A DNA stretch of 64,000 bases from Rhizophagus irregularis (Eukaryota; Glomeromycota; Glomeromycetes; Glomerales; Glomeraceae), in assembly GCF_026210795.1 (NCBI RefSeq), contig NC_089445.1, positions 3,844,001-3,908,000 on the forward strand. Reading direction: 5' to 3'. Below the pieces are notes generated by a model that was not told the origin of the DNA, made no database searches, and was given only the letters and a program-made list of their open reading frames with translations. This document shows, in pieces, positions 1 to 10,795 of this stretch. Position 1 is the stretch's first letter. Every line of letters starts with the position of its first letter. Made by a program: the position numbers and the translations under genes.

Positions 1-1023
1 AGCCTGATGAGAACTTCTAAAAAAGGTTGTCAAAATATTAACACGTTTTAATAAACGTTCCCCAAACTTCTCCTTGACGATGTCGCATGCAATTAAATTG
101 ATAGAATGTGCAACGCATCGCACATTCTCAATCTTTGGATGATTCTCATGTATAATTTTTCGTGCATTACGAACATTGGCCGCATTATCGGAAACTACAG
201 CACATATTCGATCTTCTCCAATACCTTCTATAACCTTTTCAATTACCGTAACTAGATATTCTGCAGTGTGCGAATTTTCAGACAAATCAGAAAGTTGATA
301 AAGATATTCTTTACGCGACGGAGTCATTACAATGAAGTTCCAAATTGAACGATGTGTACCAGACGTCCAACCATCAAAGGCTAAATTATAAATTAATATT
401 ATATAGTAAGTAAGATTAAATAAAAATGACGTATGATAGCCTATTTAATTTAACAAACCTAACGTTAAATTCGTTTCCTTTTCAAGCTCAGAATTAACTT
501 TGAAGTTCACTTGAGCCTAATTCACGTTCAAGTAGTTGATTTACTAATACTTCCCTTGTTGGTGTATTGTACCCGGCATTAAGCTCTTTTATAAAATTGA
601 TGAAAAAGGGATGTTCCACTACTCTAAACGCAATTCCGCACGCAATAAAAAATTTAACTAATGCACGATTAATTCGTGTACATCTTTGTTCGTTAAGCTC
701 TGTTGAATCATGGTAATCATCCATGTTACTTTGACCTTAGAGTATTTTCTTTTTTTGGATGACTTGACTATCTTGCCGTTCCATTACTTTAGTCATATAC
801 CTTCTAACAACTGCTGCTGGCGCATTTGGACAATGGTTTGAAAGATGCTCTTCGAGCTTTGAAGCTCACCGCGTGACCATGTATTCTTACAGTACTTGCA
901 GGAGGCGGCAAATTTGCCAGAACCAACAGCTTCTCCTTTATTAATATCTTCCCAAATGCTATTAGGTGGCCGACCTCCTCTATTTTTCATTTTAATGGGT
1001 GAATCTTCTATGTGATCAGTCAT
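1..1023 (-). pseudogene. Decayed BED zinc finger / hAT-family transposase (partial)
   Basis: Read on the minus strand, the ATG at 1023 opens a BED zinc-finger segment (CKYCKNTW, then HLSNHC in a shifted frame). A middle segment follows at 724-494 (RINRALVKFFIACGIAFRVV, then FFINFIKELNAGYNTP), and a DUF659-type segment at about 382-1 starts FDGWTSGTHRSIWNFIVMTP and continues to SDNAANVRNARKII and CVAHSINLIACDIV. These are the successive parts of hAT-like transposases common in glomeromycete genomes. The reading frame is broken: a shift near 853-872 inside the finger, an in-frame TAA near 734-736 just before the GQSNMDDYHDS segment, and a +1 shift near 499 before KVNSELEKETNLTL. A GT-AG intron fits 446-382. 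The rest of the gene lies left of the window. I regard it as a dead transposase copy; the family call is firm, the element boundaries are not visible. Confidence 0.85.
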
Positions 1024-1368
1024 TTGAAACAGTTTATTATTAATATTATTATTAAGAAAACGGAAGAAAGTAAAAGAAACTTTAGTTCAGTGTTAAAGGA
1101 GATGACGGAATTGGGTTTATTAAATGCATGTTACGCATTTTCCTTTAATGAATATAAGCCCCTTAAAAAAAAACTGTAAAAACGTGTAATATCATAATAT
1201 TAATATGGGAGTTAGAAATGAAAATTCTAACACTAGATAAAGCTTAAAAGAACTAAGACGACGGTAAAATATTGAAGTTTAATCTTTTATCTGTAGATTA
1301 TTTGATCATCTAAATTATATTATTAATTGGTGTAACTTGGCGTAACTATATGCAAATCTTATGATCAA
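1024..1368. other. Spacer without recognised gene
   Basis: AT-rich sequence upstream of the hAT relic. It would contain the 5' flank of that transposase and the 3' flank of the small ORF at 1369-1716. I see no motif, repeat or RNA gene that I can support. Confidence 0.5.
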
Positions 1369-1716
1369 CTATGCCGAAACTACGGAGAAACCTATTATAG
1401 AGGTTTCGGCATGTTTCGGCAGTTTCGCAATTTTGACAGGTTTCGCAGTTTCGGCGTTTCGGCGTTTCGGCACTATATAAGAGGTTTCACCTTTCGGCAT
1501 TAGGCCAAACAGGTTTCGGCAAGCAACCTTATCAGCAACAGAGGTAATTTCTGTAGTCTCATAAGTAAAATCAAACGCCTTTTTCTCATTATGCAAATCC
1601 AAAACACGAAGACCAGAAGAATAATCAACTACTATCCAACTGCCATTTGACCGTTTAAAAGCTTTACGATTATTAGGATCTTGTGCGACCAGTGCTGTAT
1701 ACCATTTAAAAGGCAT
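1369..1716 (-). CDS. Hypothetical 115-residue protein
   Basis: An ATG-initiated minus-strand ORF of 115 codons with ordinary amino-acid composition (MPFKWYTALVAQDP at the start, SWIVVDYSSGLRVLDLHNE in the middle), unlike the low-complexity ORFs typical of this window. No domain is recognised, and there is no signal peptide or membrane segment. The last third (about residues 80-115) is encoded by a stretch in which the word TTTCGGC recurs, giving repeated AET(A/S) and AKP/AKL words; this end may be repeat-derived rather than ancestral coding sequence. It could be an exon of a longer gene or an ORF fragment of a mobile element, since it lies between a hAT relic and the large TIR element. Confidence 0.35.
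   Translation of the reverse strand: MPFKWYTALVAQDPNNRKAFKRSNGSWIVVDYSSGLRVLDLHNEKKAFDFTYETTEITSVADKVACRNLFGLMPKGETSYIVPKRRNAETAKPVKIAKLPKHAETSIIGFSVVSA
1400..1475. repeat. Clustered GTTTCGGC short repeat
   Basis: The word GTTTCGGC or a one-base variant occurs about seven times in roughly 75 bp on the plus strand, the last copies in direct tandem. It is markedly more GC-rich than its surroundings and overlaps the 3' end of the hypothetical ORF. Confidence 0.6.
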
Positions 1717-1939
1717 TATCTATAGAATATAATATTCATTTTCATTAATATGATAAAATCTTCTATTTAATACATAACAACACACAAACAAACTTTATTT
1801 TCTGAATATTTATACGTTATTTCGCAGTTTTACTTAGTATAGTTTTGTTCATGAGAAAAAACTGTGTTCATGAGAAAAGTGTAAAGTCACTTTTTGGCTA
1901 TTTTAACGAAAATTTCTCTAAACCCTATAAAAAATATGT

Positions 1940-2236
1940 ATACGGTTTTTACACTGTATATACGTATTTTTGATACAGTTCGCATTTTTACATACGGCAT
2001 ATCAGTATAATGTATACTGTTTGCAAAATGTGTTTAGTAAAAAATACAATAAAGTATACGGTAAACATACTGTGTGATACGGTATATTAAATTCATACGT
2101 CTATAACGTATACCATTTCTACTGTATATCGGTATTTTGTATACGGTTCACAAAAATATTGTAAATGAAGGATACGGTATACGTATTATTCTACAGTATA
2201 TTAAAATTCATACGTTTATAACGTATTTTCTACAGA
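1940..2236. repeat. Left subterminal TATACGGT/TACTGTAT motif block
   Basis: Many copies in both orientations of ATACGGT, ACTGTATA and GTATACTG type words. A corresponding block lies at about 7600-7930 at the other end. Such clusters near TIRs are often transposase-binding repeats; that role is inferred. Confidence 0.6.
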
Positions 2237-2659
2237 TATACACAGGTCAAATAAATAAAAATCAGATTTTTGCCTTTTTAATATGGCTATCTGATTTTTT
2301 GGCAATTTTAATATAATATTTCCGATTTTAATAAATATTTTTGATTTTAATATAATATTTCTGATTTTTAACATGAAATTGCCGATTTTTGGCTATTTGT
2401 AGTAGGATTTTTCGATTTTAATATAAAATTTCTAATTTTAATATATAACATGTGATTATGTATTACGGTTTAATATTTATTTATTAACTTAGATTTTTTT
2501 TATTTCAGTTATAATTATTTTTTTGCCTCAAAAACTTTACTAAAATACTTTTTAAATACTTTATAAAATAGAATTAAAATATTTTTTTTCTTAAATATAA
2601 ACACATTTAAATTAAATAACTCATAATTTAAAATATAAACAAATATTATATTTTTTTTA

Positions 2660-3930
2660 CACATATTTCAAAGTATGGTTTGAGCATTTTGGTTAAAGTA
2701 AATCTTATTCTTTTAATTAAAAGTAGTTCAGTAAGTTTAAAACTGTTAAGATATTAATCTTCATAAAAGTACAGTTAATATTTTTGGAATTATTTACATT
2801 TTTTATATAATACAGTAGTATTAAGTTACAAATTTTTTTACCTTCAGAACGTATTTTGAGATCTTTATCCAAAGTAAATCAACTTCTTATATTAATTGTA
2901 AGTTGTTTAGCATGTCAAAATCTACTTGAATATTAATTTTCACGAAGGTACAGTTAATACTTGATGAGTTATTCACGATTTTCACAATGGTACTCATTCA
3001 CGAATTTTATTTTTTTCCGTTTTGTCACTTCAGAGCGTATTTTGAGCACTTTATCCAAAGTAAACTAACTTTTTATATTAATAGAATGTTGTTCATCATG
3101 TCAAAATCTACTTGAATATTAATTTTCACGAAGGTACAGTTAATACTTGATGAGTTATTCACGATTTTCACAACGGTACTCATTCACGAATTTTATTTTT
3201 TCTATTTTGTCACTTCAGAGCGTATTTTGAGCACTTTAGCCAAAGTAAATCGACTTCTTATATTAATTGAAAGTTGTTCAGCATGTCAAAATCTACTTGG
3301 ATATTAATTTTCACGAAGGTACAGTTAATACTTGATGAGTTATTCACGATTTTCACAACGGTACTCATTCACGAATTTTATTTTTTCTATTTTGTCACTT
3401 CAGAGCGTATTTTGAGCACTTTAGCCAAAGTAAATCGACTTCTCATATTAATTGAAAGTTGTTCAGCATGTCAAAATCTACTTGGATATTAATTTTTACG
3501 AAGGTACAGTTAATACTTGATGAGTTATTCACGATTTTCACAACGGTACTCATTCACGAATTTTATTTTTTCCATTTTGTCAATTCAGAGCGTATTTTGA
3601 GCACTTTAGCCAAAGCAAATCGACTTCATTTATTAATTGAATATTGTTCAGCATGTCAAAATCTACTTGAATATTAATTTTCACGAAGGTACAGTTAATA
3701 CTTGATGAGTTATTCACGATTTTCACAACGGTACTCATTCACGAATTTTATTTTTTTCCGTTTTGTCACTTCAGAGCGTATTTTGAGTACTTTAGCCAAA
3801 GCAAATCGACTTTATTTATTAATTGAAAATTGTTCAGCAGCTTAGAATCTACTTGAATATTTATTTTAATGAAGGTACAGTTAATATTTGTGGAATTATT
3901 AATTTTTATAATTGTGCATATTACATTGAA
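2660..3930. repeat. 185-bp tandem satellite, about six units
   Basis: The word CAGAGCGTATTTTGAG (first copy CAGAACG) recurs at 2845, 3031, 3216, 3401, 3586 and 3772, i.e. every 185-186 bp. The central units are almost identical; the outer units are degenerate. Each unit also contains GTACAGTTAATACTTGATGA and ACGGTACTCATTCACGAA. Two 72-codon ORFs offset by 185 bp arise from the repeat and are not regarded as genes. Confidence 0.9.
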
Positions 3931-4432
3931 TTACAAGTAAATTTATATTCTTAAATGTATTTTGTTTAAAATTTAATTATTTAAGATTAGTTTTTTATTT
4001 AATATTGCTTAATAAAATATTTTTTAAAATTTAATTCAATATTACAATATAATTTTTTATAAAAATATATATTTCATAATGTACAGTATATACAATTTTT
4101 TTGTATAGTGAAAAAACTGAAAAATGTAGTTAAGAATTGGTAATACGGCTGTAAAAAGTCACAAATCAGACAAATATAGCTAAAATCAGCAATCCGATTT
4201 GAATATGCAATTTAAAAATTGGCATATCCAATTTTTGTCAATTCGTACTAAAAAATCAGCTACAAAAAGTTACAAATTGGACAAATATAGCCAAAAATTG
4301 GCTATCTGATTTTTTTGCCAGTTTTTATTTATTTGACGTAAGTTTTTCTACACTTTAAAGCATCAAACAATACTAGTATCCACTAATATATACTACCCAA
4401 AAACTCACTGATGTAAAATCACAATTATTAAA

Positions 4433-5160
4433 AATTCGCAAGAATTTTTGTTAATACTGTTTAATTTTTAAGTTCAAAGTCTGATTGATAATACTAAATT
4501 CAAAACTCAATTATAAATCATTTTTATAAATTAGTATTAAGATTTTAATTTAAAAATTAAGCAGTATCAAGGAAAATTCTTGCGAATTTTTCTTAATACT
4601 GCTTAATTCTAATTTAACTAATTTAGTATTAAAGCTTTAATTTAAAAATTAAGCAGTATCAAGGAAAATTCTTGCGAATTTTTCTTAATACTGCTTAATT
4701 CTAATTTAACTAATTTAGTATTAAGGCTTTAATTTAAAAATTAAGCAGTATCAAGGAAAATTCTTGCGAATTTTTCTTAATACTGCTTAATTCTAATTTA
4801 ACTAATTTAGTATTAAAGCTTTAATTTAAAAATTAAGCAGTATCAAGGAAAATTCTTGCGAATTTTTCTTAATACTGCTTAATTCTAATTTAACTAATTT
4901 AGTATTAAAGCTTTAATTTAAAAATTAAGCAGTATCAAGGAAAATTCTTGCGAATTTTTCTTAATACTGCTTAATTCTAATTTAACTAATTTAGTATTAA
5001 AGCTTTAATTTAAAAATTAAGCAGTATCAAGGAAAATTCTTGCGAATTTTTCTTAATACTGCTTAATTCTAATTTAACTAATTTAGTAGTATTAAGGCTT
5101 TAGTTTAAAAATTAAGCAGTATCAAGGAAAATTCTTGCGAATTTTTCTTAATACTGCTTA
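4433..5160. repeat. 92-bp tandem satellite, each unit a strong hairpin
   Basis: GCAGTATCAAGG recurs at 4561, 4653, 4745, 4837, 4929, 5021 and 5116: exactly 92 bp apart except the last, which has an extra AGT. Each unit contains an inverted repeat of about 21-bp arms (AAGCAGTATCAAGGAAAATTC and its near-complement GAATTTTTCTTAATACTGCTT) around TTGC, so the array is a series of cruciform-capable hairpins. A partial unit begins the array near 4433. Confidence 0.9.
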
Positions 5161-6474
5161 TATTCGCCAATTTGTGGAATTAGCCAAAATTAAGATTTTC
5201 ATAAAGATTTGCACATTTTAACAAGAATTATGTTTCACAAGCTTAAATTATATGTGTTACATAATCAGATGATCTAAATCTATCAAAAAATAAAAAAAAA
5301 TTTTTTAACGTTTATTCAAAAATAACAATGGCAACTACTTTCTTTTTTAATCACTTTTCAATCACTTTTCAATCACTTTTCAATCAGATTTTTGTTAGGT
5401 GACTTAGAAAAGTTTATAGGCATATATAGCAGGTTTTTTTTAATCAATAATTAAGAAAACAAATATTAATAATTTTTATTAATAAGAAAAGTCTTTTTTC
5501 ATTTATTTTTAACCTTATTTCCTTCTTTTTTTTAGTAAAAATATATACAAAATAAAAATGTGAGTTATGATTTAGAGTTTTTGAGATGTTTTTTTTTGTT
5601 TTTTACTATACTAATTTTATTCTACTTGTTAATTACTTTTTAAAATTGATTTTATTAATTTATTCAATTTAAAACAGAAATAGCAAATAAAACCTTATTA
5701 AGTAAAGTAAAAAGAGCTCAATAATACCTGTAAAGATCATCTTTTGGTAAGAATTATAATTTTAAAAATTTTTGTATCAGAGTTTTATTCAATTAACAAA
5801 ATCGTTAATATATCAGCGTAAATACATGCTAAACACATATATTTATATTCATATGAAAGGCCAGAACCTAAACTACCTGAACGAAAAAAGATCATTCAAA
5901 TTGAATTACTAGATGTGAAGATATTAACGATCAAAGTCAAAAGTTAAAAACAAATACATTGAACGTAATTATTCAGCAACTTGTGATTCAATTCATGCGA
6001 TATTTGGTTTATAGATAGCTCTTGATTACCTCTTTCTAATGAATATAAATTCATTCATCTAGCACAGATACACGTTAAGTTATTCAATATTTTGTCATGA
6101 CAATTATATTTAAATTTTTTAATTTTAATGATATTATTAAAAAAAATCAAAAAATAATATAATCAAATCAATTTTATTTATGTCAGCTGGTGTGAATCTA
6201 TCATTTTCATGTAACTTGTATTTGCATTTGCTTAATAAAGTTAGTTTTTTGAATATAAAAACTTAATTCCATAAATCAGCCCATATTACGTTAGAGGAGT
6301 TACACATATCACGTAATATTCATTTTATTATAAACCTTACCCCACCCCCCCCCCTGTTAGATTTCATAACCAATCAAATTATAATATTTATAAATCATAT
6401 GATTTAAATAAGTGTAACGTAAAATTTTAACTACCCCCTATAATAATTACATAATATGTGTAGTACTCCCTAAT

Positions 6475-6715
6475 TCTAATTTAACTATTAAGCAGTATTA
6501 AGGAAAATTCTTGCGAATTTTTCTTAATACTGCTTAATTCTAATTTAACTAATTTAATATTAAGGCTTTAATTTAAAAATTAAGCAATATCAAAGAAAAT
6601 TCTTACAAATTTTTCTTAATTCTAATTTAACTAATTTAGTATTAAGGCTTTAATTTAAAAATTAAGCAGTATTAAAAAAAATTTTTACAAATTTTCTTAT
6701 TAAAAAAAAAGAACT
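6475..6715. repeat. Second block of the 92-bp hairpin satellite
   Basis: About two and a half degenerate units of the same hairpin sequence, with the same AATTCTAATTTAACTAATTT linker, separated from the main array by about 1.3 kb of other AT-rich sequence. Arms here carry more mismatches and the stem shortens toward the right. Confidence 0.8.
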
Positions 6716-7559
6716 TTTAAATTACTAATTGAACTTTAAAAACAATCTGTATGATTTAAATTTTAAAAAAATACTTCTGCTTTTTAATTTTCGCATTTCT
6801 ATATTTAACCAATTAAAATTCAGCTGATCGCTGATCACATGCATTAATAACACGTTATTGTTTATTTTTTGTTTATTTTTTCAAAAATATTCTTTTCTCT
6901 TCTTTTTTTTAGAAAAAAAAAAGACAATAAAAATGAATACCAAAACTATTTTAACATATAATGATAAAAATTAAATAAAAAACTTATTTTGATAATATAC
7001 AATATATATATTTGTACTAAACTACTAATTATACAAAAAGTGATACGCACGTATATCAATTAACAATTACTTTCGCTAATATCTCTCTGGAATTGTAATG
7101 GTGAATTTTAACAATATTAATTAAACAACTATATGTACACCTTTTTATGTTTTTATTTTTATATTAATATTATATGTTAACATATATTAATTATATTTTT
7201 TTTACTTTTATGTATTTTATTTAATTTTTTTAATATATTACTAACATTACTACTATCGTTTTATTACTTTTTTATATCTAACTAATATATTAATAATATT
7301 ACTAACTTTTTATTATTTCTTTTTTATATTTAAAATAATGATAATATTACTAATTAAGTTTCTTTTTTTCTAACCTTTTATTATTCCTTTTTTATATTTA
7401 AAATAATGATAATATTACTAATTAAATTTCTTTTTTTTTGTTTATATTTTGCTAATATTATTTTTTTTACAAATAGTATATTATTTTATACTAGTTTTTT
7501 ATTTATATTATTTATAAAAAATATTTGTATATTTAATATTATTTAATAAAAATTTTATT

Positions 7560-7942
7560 GATTATAAATGCATTTTAAATTCTGTTTGCAAATATAAAAT
7601 ATACGATTTAATTGAATAATATATACTATTTGTCAGTACAAAATATGCAGTTTAAACTGGAAAAAAGTACTGTTTATCAGTATAAAATATACGGTTTATC
7701 CTGGAAAAGTATACTGTTCGCAATATAAAATATAAAACAATATACTGTTTACAAGTATAAAACATACGGGTAAAACTGGAAAAATATACTGTACGCAAAC
7801 CGTATATATGATACGGTGTGCAGAATACCGAATATATACAGTATGTGAAAATACTGTAATCATACGGTAATAATACTATAAATATACTGTTCGCAAAATA
7901 CGAAAATACAGTATACTAACCGTATATATATTTTTTATAGGG
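7560..7942. repeat. Right subterminal motif block and right TIR
   Basis: Repeated AAAATATACGGTTTA and TATACTGTT-type words, ending in a sequence that is the reverse complement of the left terminus at 1923. It supports the reading of 1923-7942 as one element. Confidence 0.6.
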
Positions 7943-8557
7943 AAATAATATAAACTTTTTTACCACAAGTTTGAAAATTGAGGCTTTTCGTATCCTGTTT
8001 ATTACAATTTAAAGGTTGTTCTAACTTTTTTGAGAGTTAGCTATATGTGAAAGTCATGGTAAATTTTTCAATTTTTTTCGCAGTGATCTACTAATTAATT
8101 ATGACATCATTGTACTCTACCCTTAAAAGTTCATTTTTTCTGTTTTAATAATAAGCATTTATTATAACTTTTAAAAAAGCTGTATAAAATAAAAAAAAAT
8201 TTATTTTTGAATATTGAATTATTTGAATATAAAATAAAAATATAAAAATATATAAGAAATTGATTATTATACAAATTATTTGTAATTATTTACAACTTAT
8301 AAGTTACAAATAATAGAAAGAACTTTTAAAATAAATTCAGATAAAAGATTTTTGAAATTAATTTAGATATTTAAATTATTTTATAATTTACATTTAAATT
8401 TTCTATTACTTTTATAATATTTTAGTTTTCATAATTTTGAAAATTTTTTATTACATTTAGTATAAATATATTTGACTAATGACTATTATGATATTTTAAC
8501 TAATATATAATATTTATAAATTTTTTTTTTTTAAATATAGTATCATAAGTATTATAT
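7943..8557. other. AT-rich spacer, nothing recognised
   Basis: No convincing ORF, repeat or RNA. A short single-copy stretch (7943-8130) is followed by poly(A)/poly(T)-rich sequence. Confidence 0.5.
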
Positions 8558-8875
8558 ACCGTATATCGTGGGCCTATAGTACTTCACTTTATGCATAGTA
8601 CCCCCTGAAAAATTTCATAGAATTGTATAGTACCCGGGGGATATTTTACAATTATCTCGTGATCTAGTGATCAGATTTGAGCCATCTTTTTTTGTTTGAT
8701 AGCTCTCATTAGGGCTCTTGAAATAAAAAAAGATCGTTCAAATTAGGACCGGTAGATCGTGAGATGCAAAAATGAAAAAATGGAATTTTTAGGCTTTGTT
8801 TAGTACCCGGGGGTACAGGGTCAAACCCCCGATTTTTGCAAGATACCCGGGGTACTGTGGCCCGCTATATACGGT
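8558..8875. mobile_element. 318-bp foldback MITE
   Basis: The left end ACCGTATATCGTGGGCCTAT and the reverse complement of the right end (ACCGTATATAGCGGGCCACA) form TIRs. Complementarity continues inside: TAGTACCCCC and CCCGGGGGTA words, and ATCTCGTGATCTA against TAGATCGTGAGA, both followed by arms containing AGATCGTTCAAAT-like sequence. The element is much more GC-rich than its surroundings. No coding capacity. A target duplication is not clear. Confidence 0.75.
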
Positions 8876-9289
8876 AATATTTATAAAAAATTTATTAATT
8901 ATATCACTTGAATTTTACATCTTTTAATACTACTATTACAAGTTGTACTCTAAAGTTCTAATAAATAATAAATAGTCAATTAAATTTTTGTATTTCAATT
9001 TATAAATTTGAAATTTTAATATTTTTATTATTATTTGCATCTTAACTAGAGTTAGACTTTTTTTTATATCAGATTTAGTCTTGGGTTTATATATATAAAT
9101 CAGTTTTAGAATACTTTTTTATATTATAAAAAATTGTTATACTATAAATCTATAATAGAATTCCTCTATTACTAATATATGTTACCAGTAAAAATTTCAC
9201 TTTCATATGAAACCTTATTTTAGGATTTGCTTAAATTTTATTGGTTAATTAATTAAAAAGAAAAAAAATTATAATAATGTAATATAAAA
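8876..9289. other. AT-rich spacer, nothing recognised
   Basis: Low-complexity A/T sequence with no gene, RNA or element boundary that I can support. Confidence 0.5.
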
Positions 9290-9710
9290 TTTCCTTTTAT
9301 AGAGGACTATTAAAGTAGAGTAGAATCATGTGAATTTTAAAATTTTTCTTGTTTTTTAAATAAAATTATTTATTATATATAAAATTTTTTAAATAAACAT
9401 ATATTAAATGCATTTTGACCTGTTCTACAAGTTTACTTAGAGTACAAATCGATTTATTCAACTTTTTCAATTTTGTAAAATTGATCTATTTTTTTTTGGG
9501 TATGATCAGCAAAATTCATTTGCTTATATGTAAAGTCAAAAACATTATTTAAAATCCACTTTTTCTCCCTAAGTAAACTTGCAGAGCAGGCTGAAATACA
9601 CTTATTTAATAATTTTCAAATTCACTTTAATTTTAGTTTATAATAATTTTAAATCACGTGATTCTATACTGCTTTAATGGGCTCTCTTTTATAGTAAGAT
9701 CTTTATATAT
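9290..9710. repeat. Long imperfect inverted repeat (foldback element)
   Basis: The left arm (about 9290-9455) contains CTATTAAAGTAGAGTAGAAT and then TGACCTGTTCTACAAGTTTA. The right arm (about 9560-9710) contains their near-complements in reverse order (TAAACTTGCAGAGCAGGCTG, then ATTCTATACTGCTTTAATGG). The loop is about 110 bp. Probably a foldback MITE; termini were not fixed. Confidence 0.65.
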
Positions 9711-9973
9711 AAATCTTACCTTAGGCCATAGGGTAACCTATCTTAATAGTAGGTAAAGTTCTACTATAATATAAACTTTGATCTTTAAGTAAATTTAAGT
9801 AAATTCAAATTTTTAGTATTTTATAATTTTTATTAATCCTGAAAAATTTATATATAATTCAAATTTTAATAATACTTTTATCTTTAGCAGATTTGTATAA
9901 ATGAAATATCTTTAAAAAAATTTTCATATATAATAAAAAAATTCTATTATATTAAATAAAGTTTCAAATAGAT

Positions 9974-10322
9974 TAGGGTACTGTCAGATATTACCTAATA
10001 TCACTTTAATATAAGAGCTTACCTTCTTCCCCTAAGTAAGATATGTTATATATAATTCCTTATACAGTCAACTCTCTATAAATGCACCACTTATAAGTGC
10101 ATTTCTTTCTTAAATGCATACTTTGATTCAGTCTCAAGTATATATGACCTCTAATTATTTACTCTTTATAAATGCACACCCTTTGTAATCGCACACTTTT
10201 ATCCAGTTCCAAGAGGGGTGCATTTATAGAGAGTTGACTGTATAGTATTGTATGTAACCTAAGATCTTTATTTACCTCCCTCCCCTTAAAATATTAGGTA
10301 ATATCTGACAGCACTCTTAGGT
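9974..10322. mobile_element. MITE interrupted by a second MITE
   Basis: CTGTCAGATATTACCTAATA near 9982 is matched in inverted orientation by TATTAGGTAATATCTGACAG near 10294. Adjacent inner sequences (ACCTTCTTCCCCTAAG and CTCCCTCCCCTTA) are also partly complementary. Another complete MITE (10065-10240) sits between the arms, so the outer element is older. Confidence 0.7.
10065..10240. mobile_element. 176-bp Tc1/mariner-pogo type MITE with TA duplication
   Basis: It begins CAGTCAACTCTCTATAAATG and ends with the exact complement (CATTTATAGAGAGTTGACTG). It is flanked by TA on both sides (10063-10064 and 10241-10242). Inside, TATAAATGCAC-type words recur. The TIR differs from that of the pogo element at 10796-12687, so it is mobilised by another transposase. 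Confidence 0.9.
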
Positions 10323-10793
10323 TAAATTAGATTAATTGATAAATCTGTTCTAAAATTTTTATCAAGTTATCACAGTTTTCAGAATTCTGTGTACATTGTG
10401 ATGATTGATTGCAGGATGATTACAGGATGATTACAGGACAACATTATCCAATTTTTGTCTGATAATTATCCTATAATCTAATAATTTTTTTATTAGATAA
10501 TTTATAGGTGGTAGTACACTTTTGAAAAGTGCAATAAATCGGTGTCAAATTAGGTTATGTTAGATTATTTATTTGATTTGATCTGAAACCTAAAAAAAAA
10601 TTTTAGATTATATGAGAATCTGAATAATGAATACTTTCAGATTAATCTGAAAAAAAAAATGATTTGTTTTTTCTAATCTTTTTTTTTTTATTATATTATT
10701 ATTTTAATTTATTTATTTTTATACAAAAACGTTCACTTCTTAAAATAAATAACTAAGTTATTACAATTTTGTATAAACTATCAGTAAAATCAG
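10323..10793. other. Spacer between MITEs and pogo element
   Basis: Unique AT-rich sequence with a short tandem GATGATTACAG repeat near 10410-10438. No gene seen. Confidence 0.5.
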
Positions 10794-10795
10794 TA

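Larger units (their letters stand above)
1923..7942. mobile_element. About 6-kb element with imperfect terminal inverted repeats, satellite-filled, no transposase
   Basis: The left end (CCCTATAAAAAATATGTATA, 1923 onward) and the reverse complement of the right end (CCCTATAAAAAATATATATA, from 7942 inward) match, and the match continues in degenerate form for about 60 bp with the same words (ATACGGT, TACTGTAT, GTTCGCA). Inside are subterminal TATACGGT-rich blocks, an inner inverted pair around 2249 and 4335 (TCAAATAAATAAAAA and its complement), a 185-bp satellite (2660-3930), a 92-bp hairpin satellite (4433-5160) and a smaller block of the latter (6475-6715). No ORF of transposase type is present; ORFs at 3274 and 3459 are just frames through the satellite. 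A clear target-site duplication could not be defined (flanks ..CTAAA and AAATA..). I infer a large non-autonomous DNA element or a composite of several. Confidence 0.6.

Noticed and set aside
3274-3677. Two 72-codon ORFs with nearly identical hydrophobic sequences
   Set aside because: They are the same frame through consecutive 185-bp satellite units, offset by exactly one unit; no independent coding evidence.
4433-5160. CRISPR-like array
   Set aside because: Units are contiguous satellites without variable spacers, and the context is a eukaryotic transposon-rich region.
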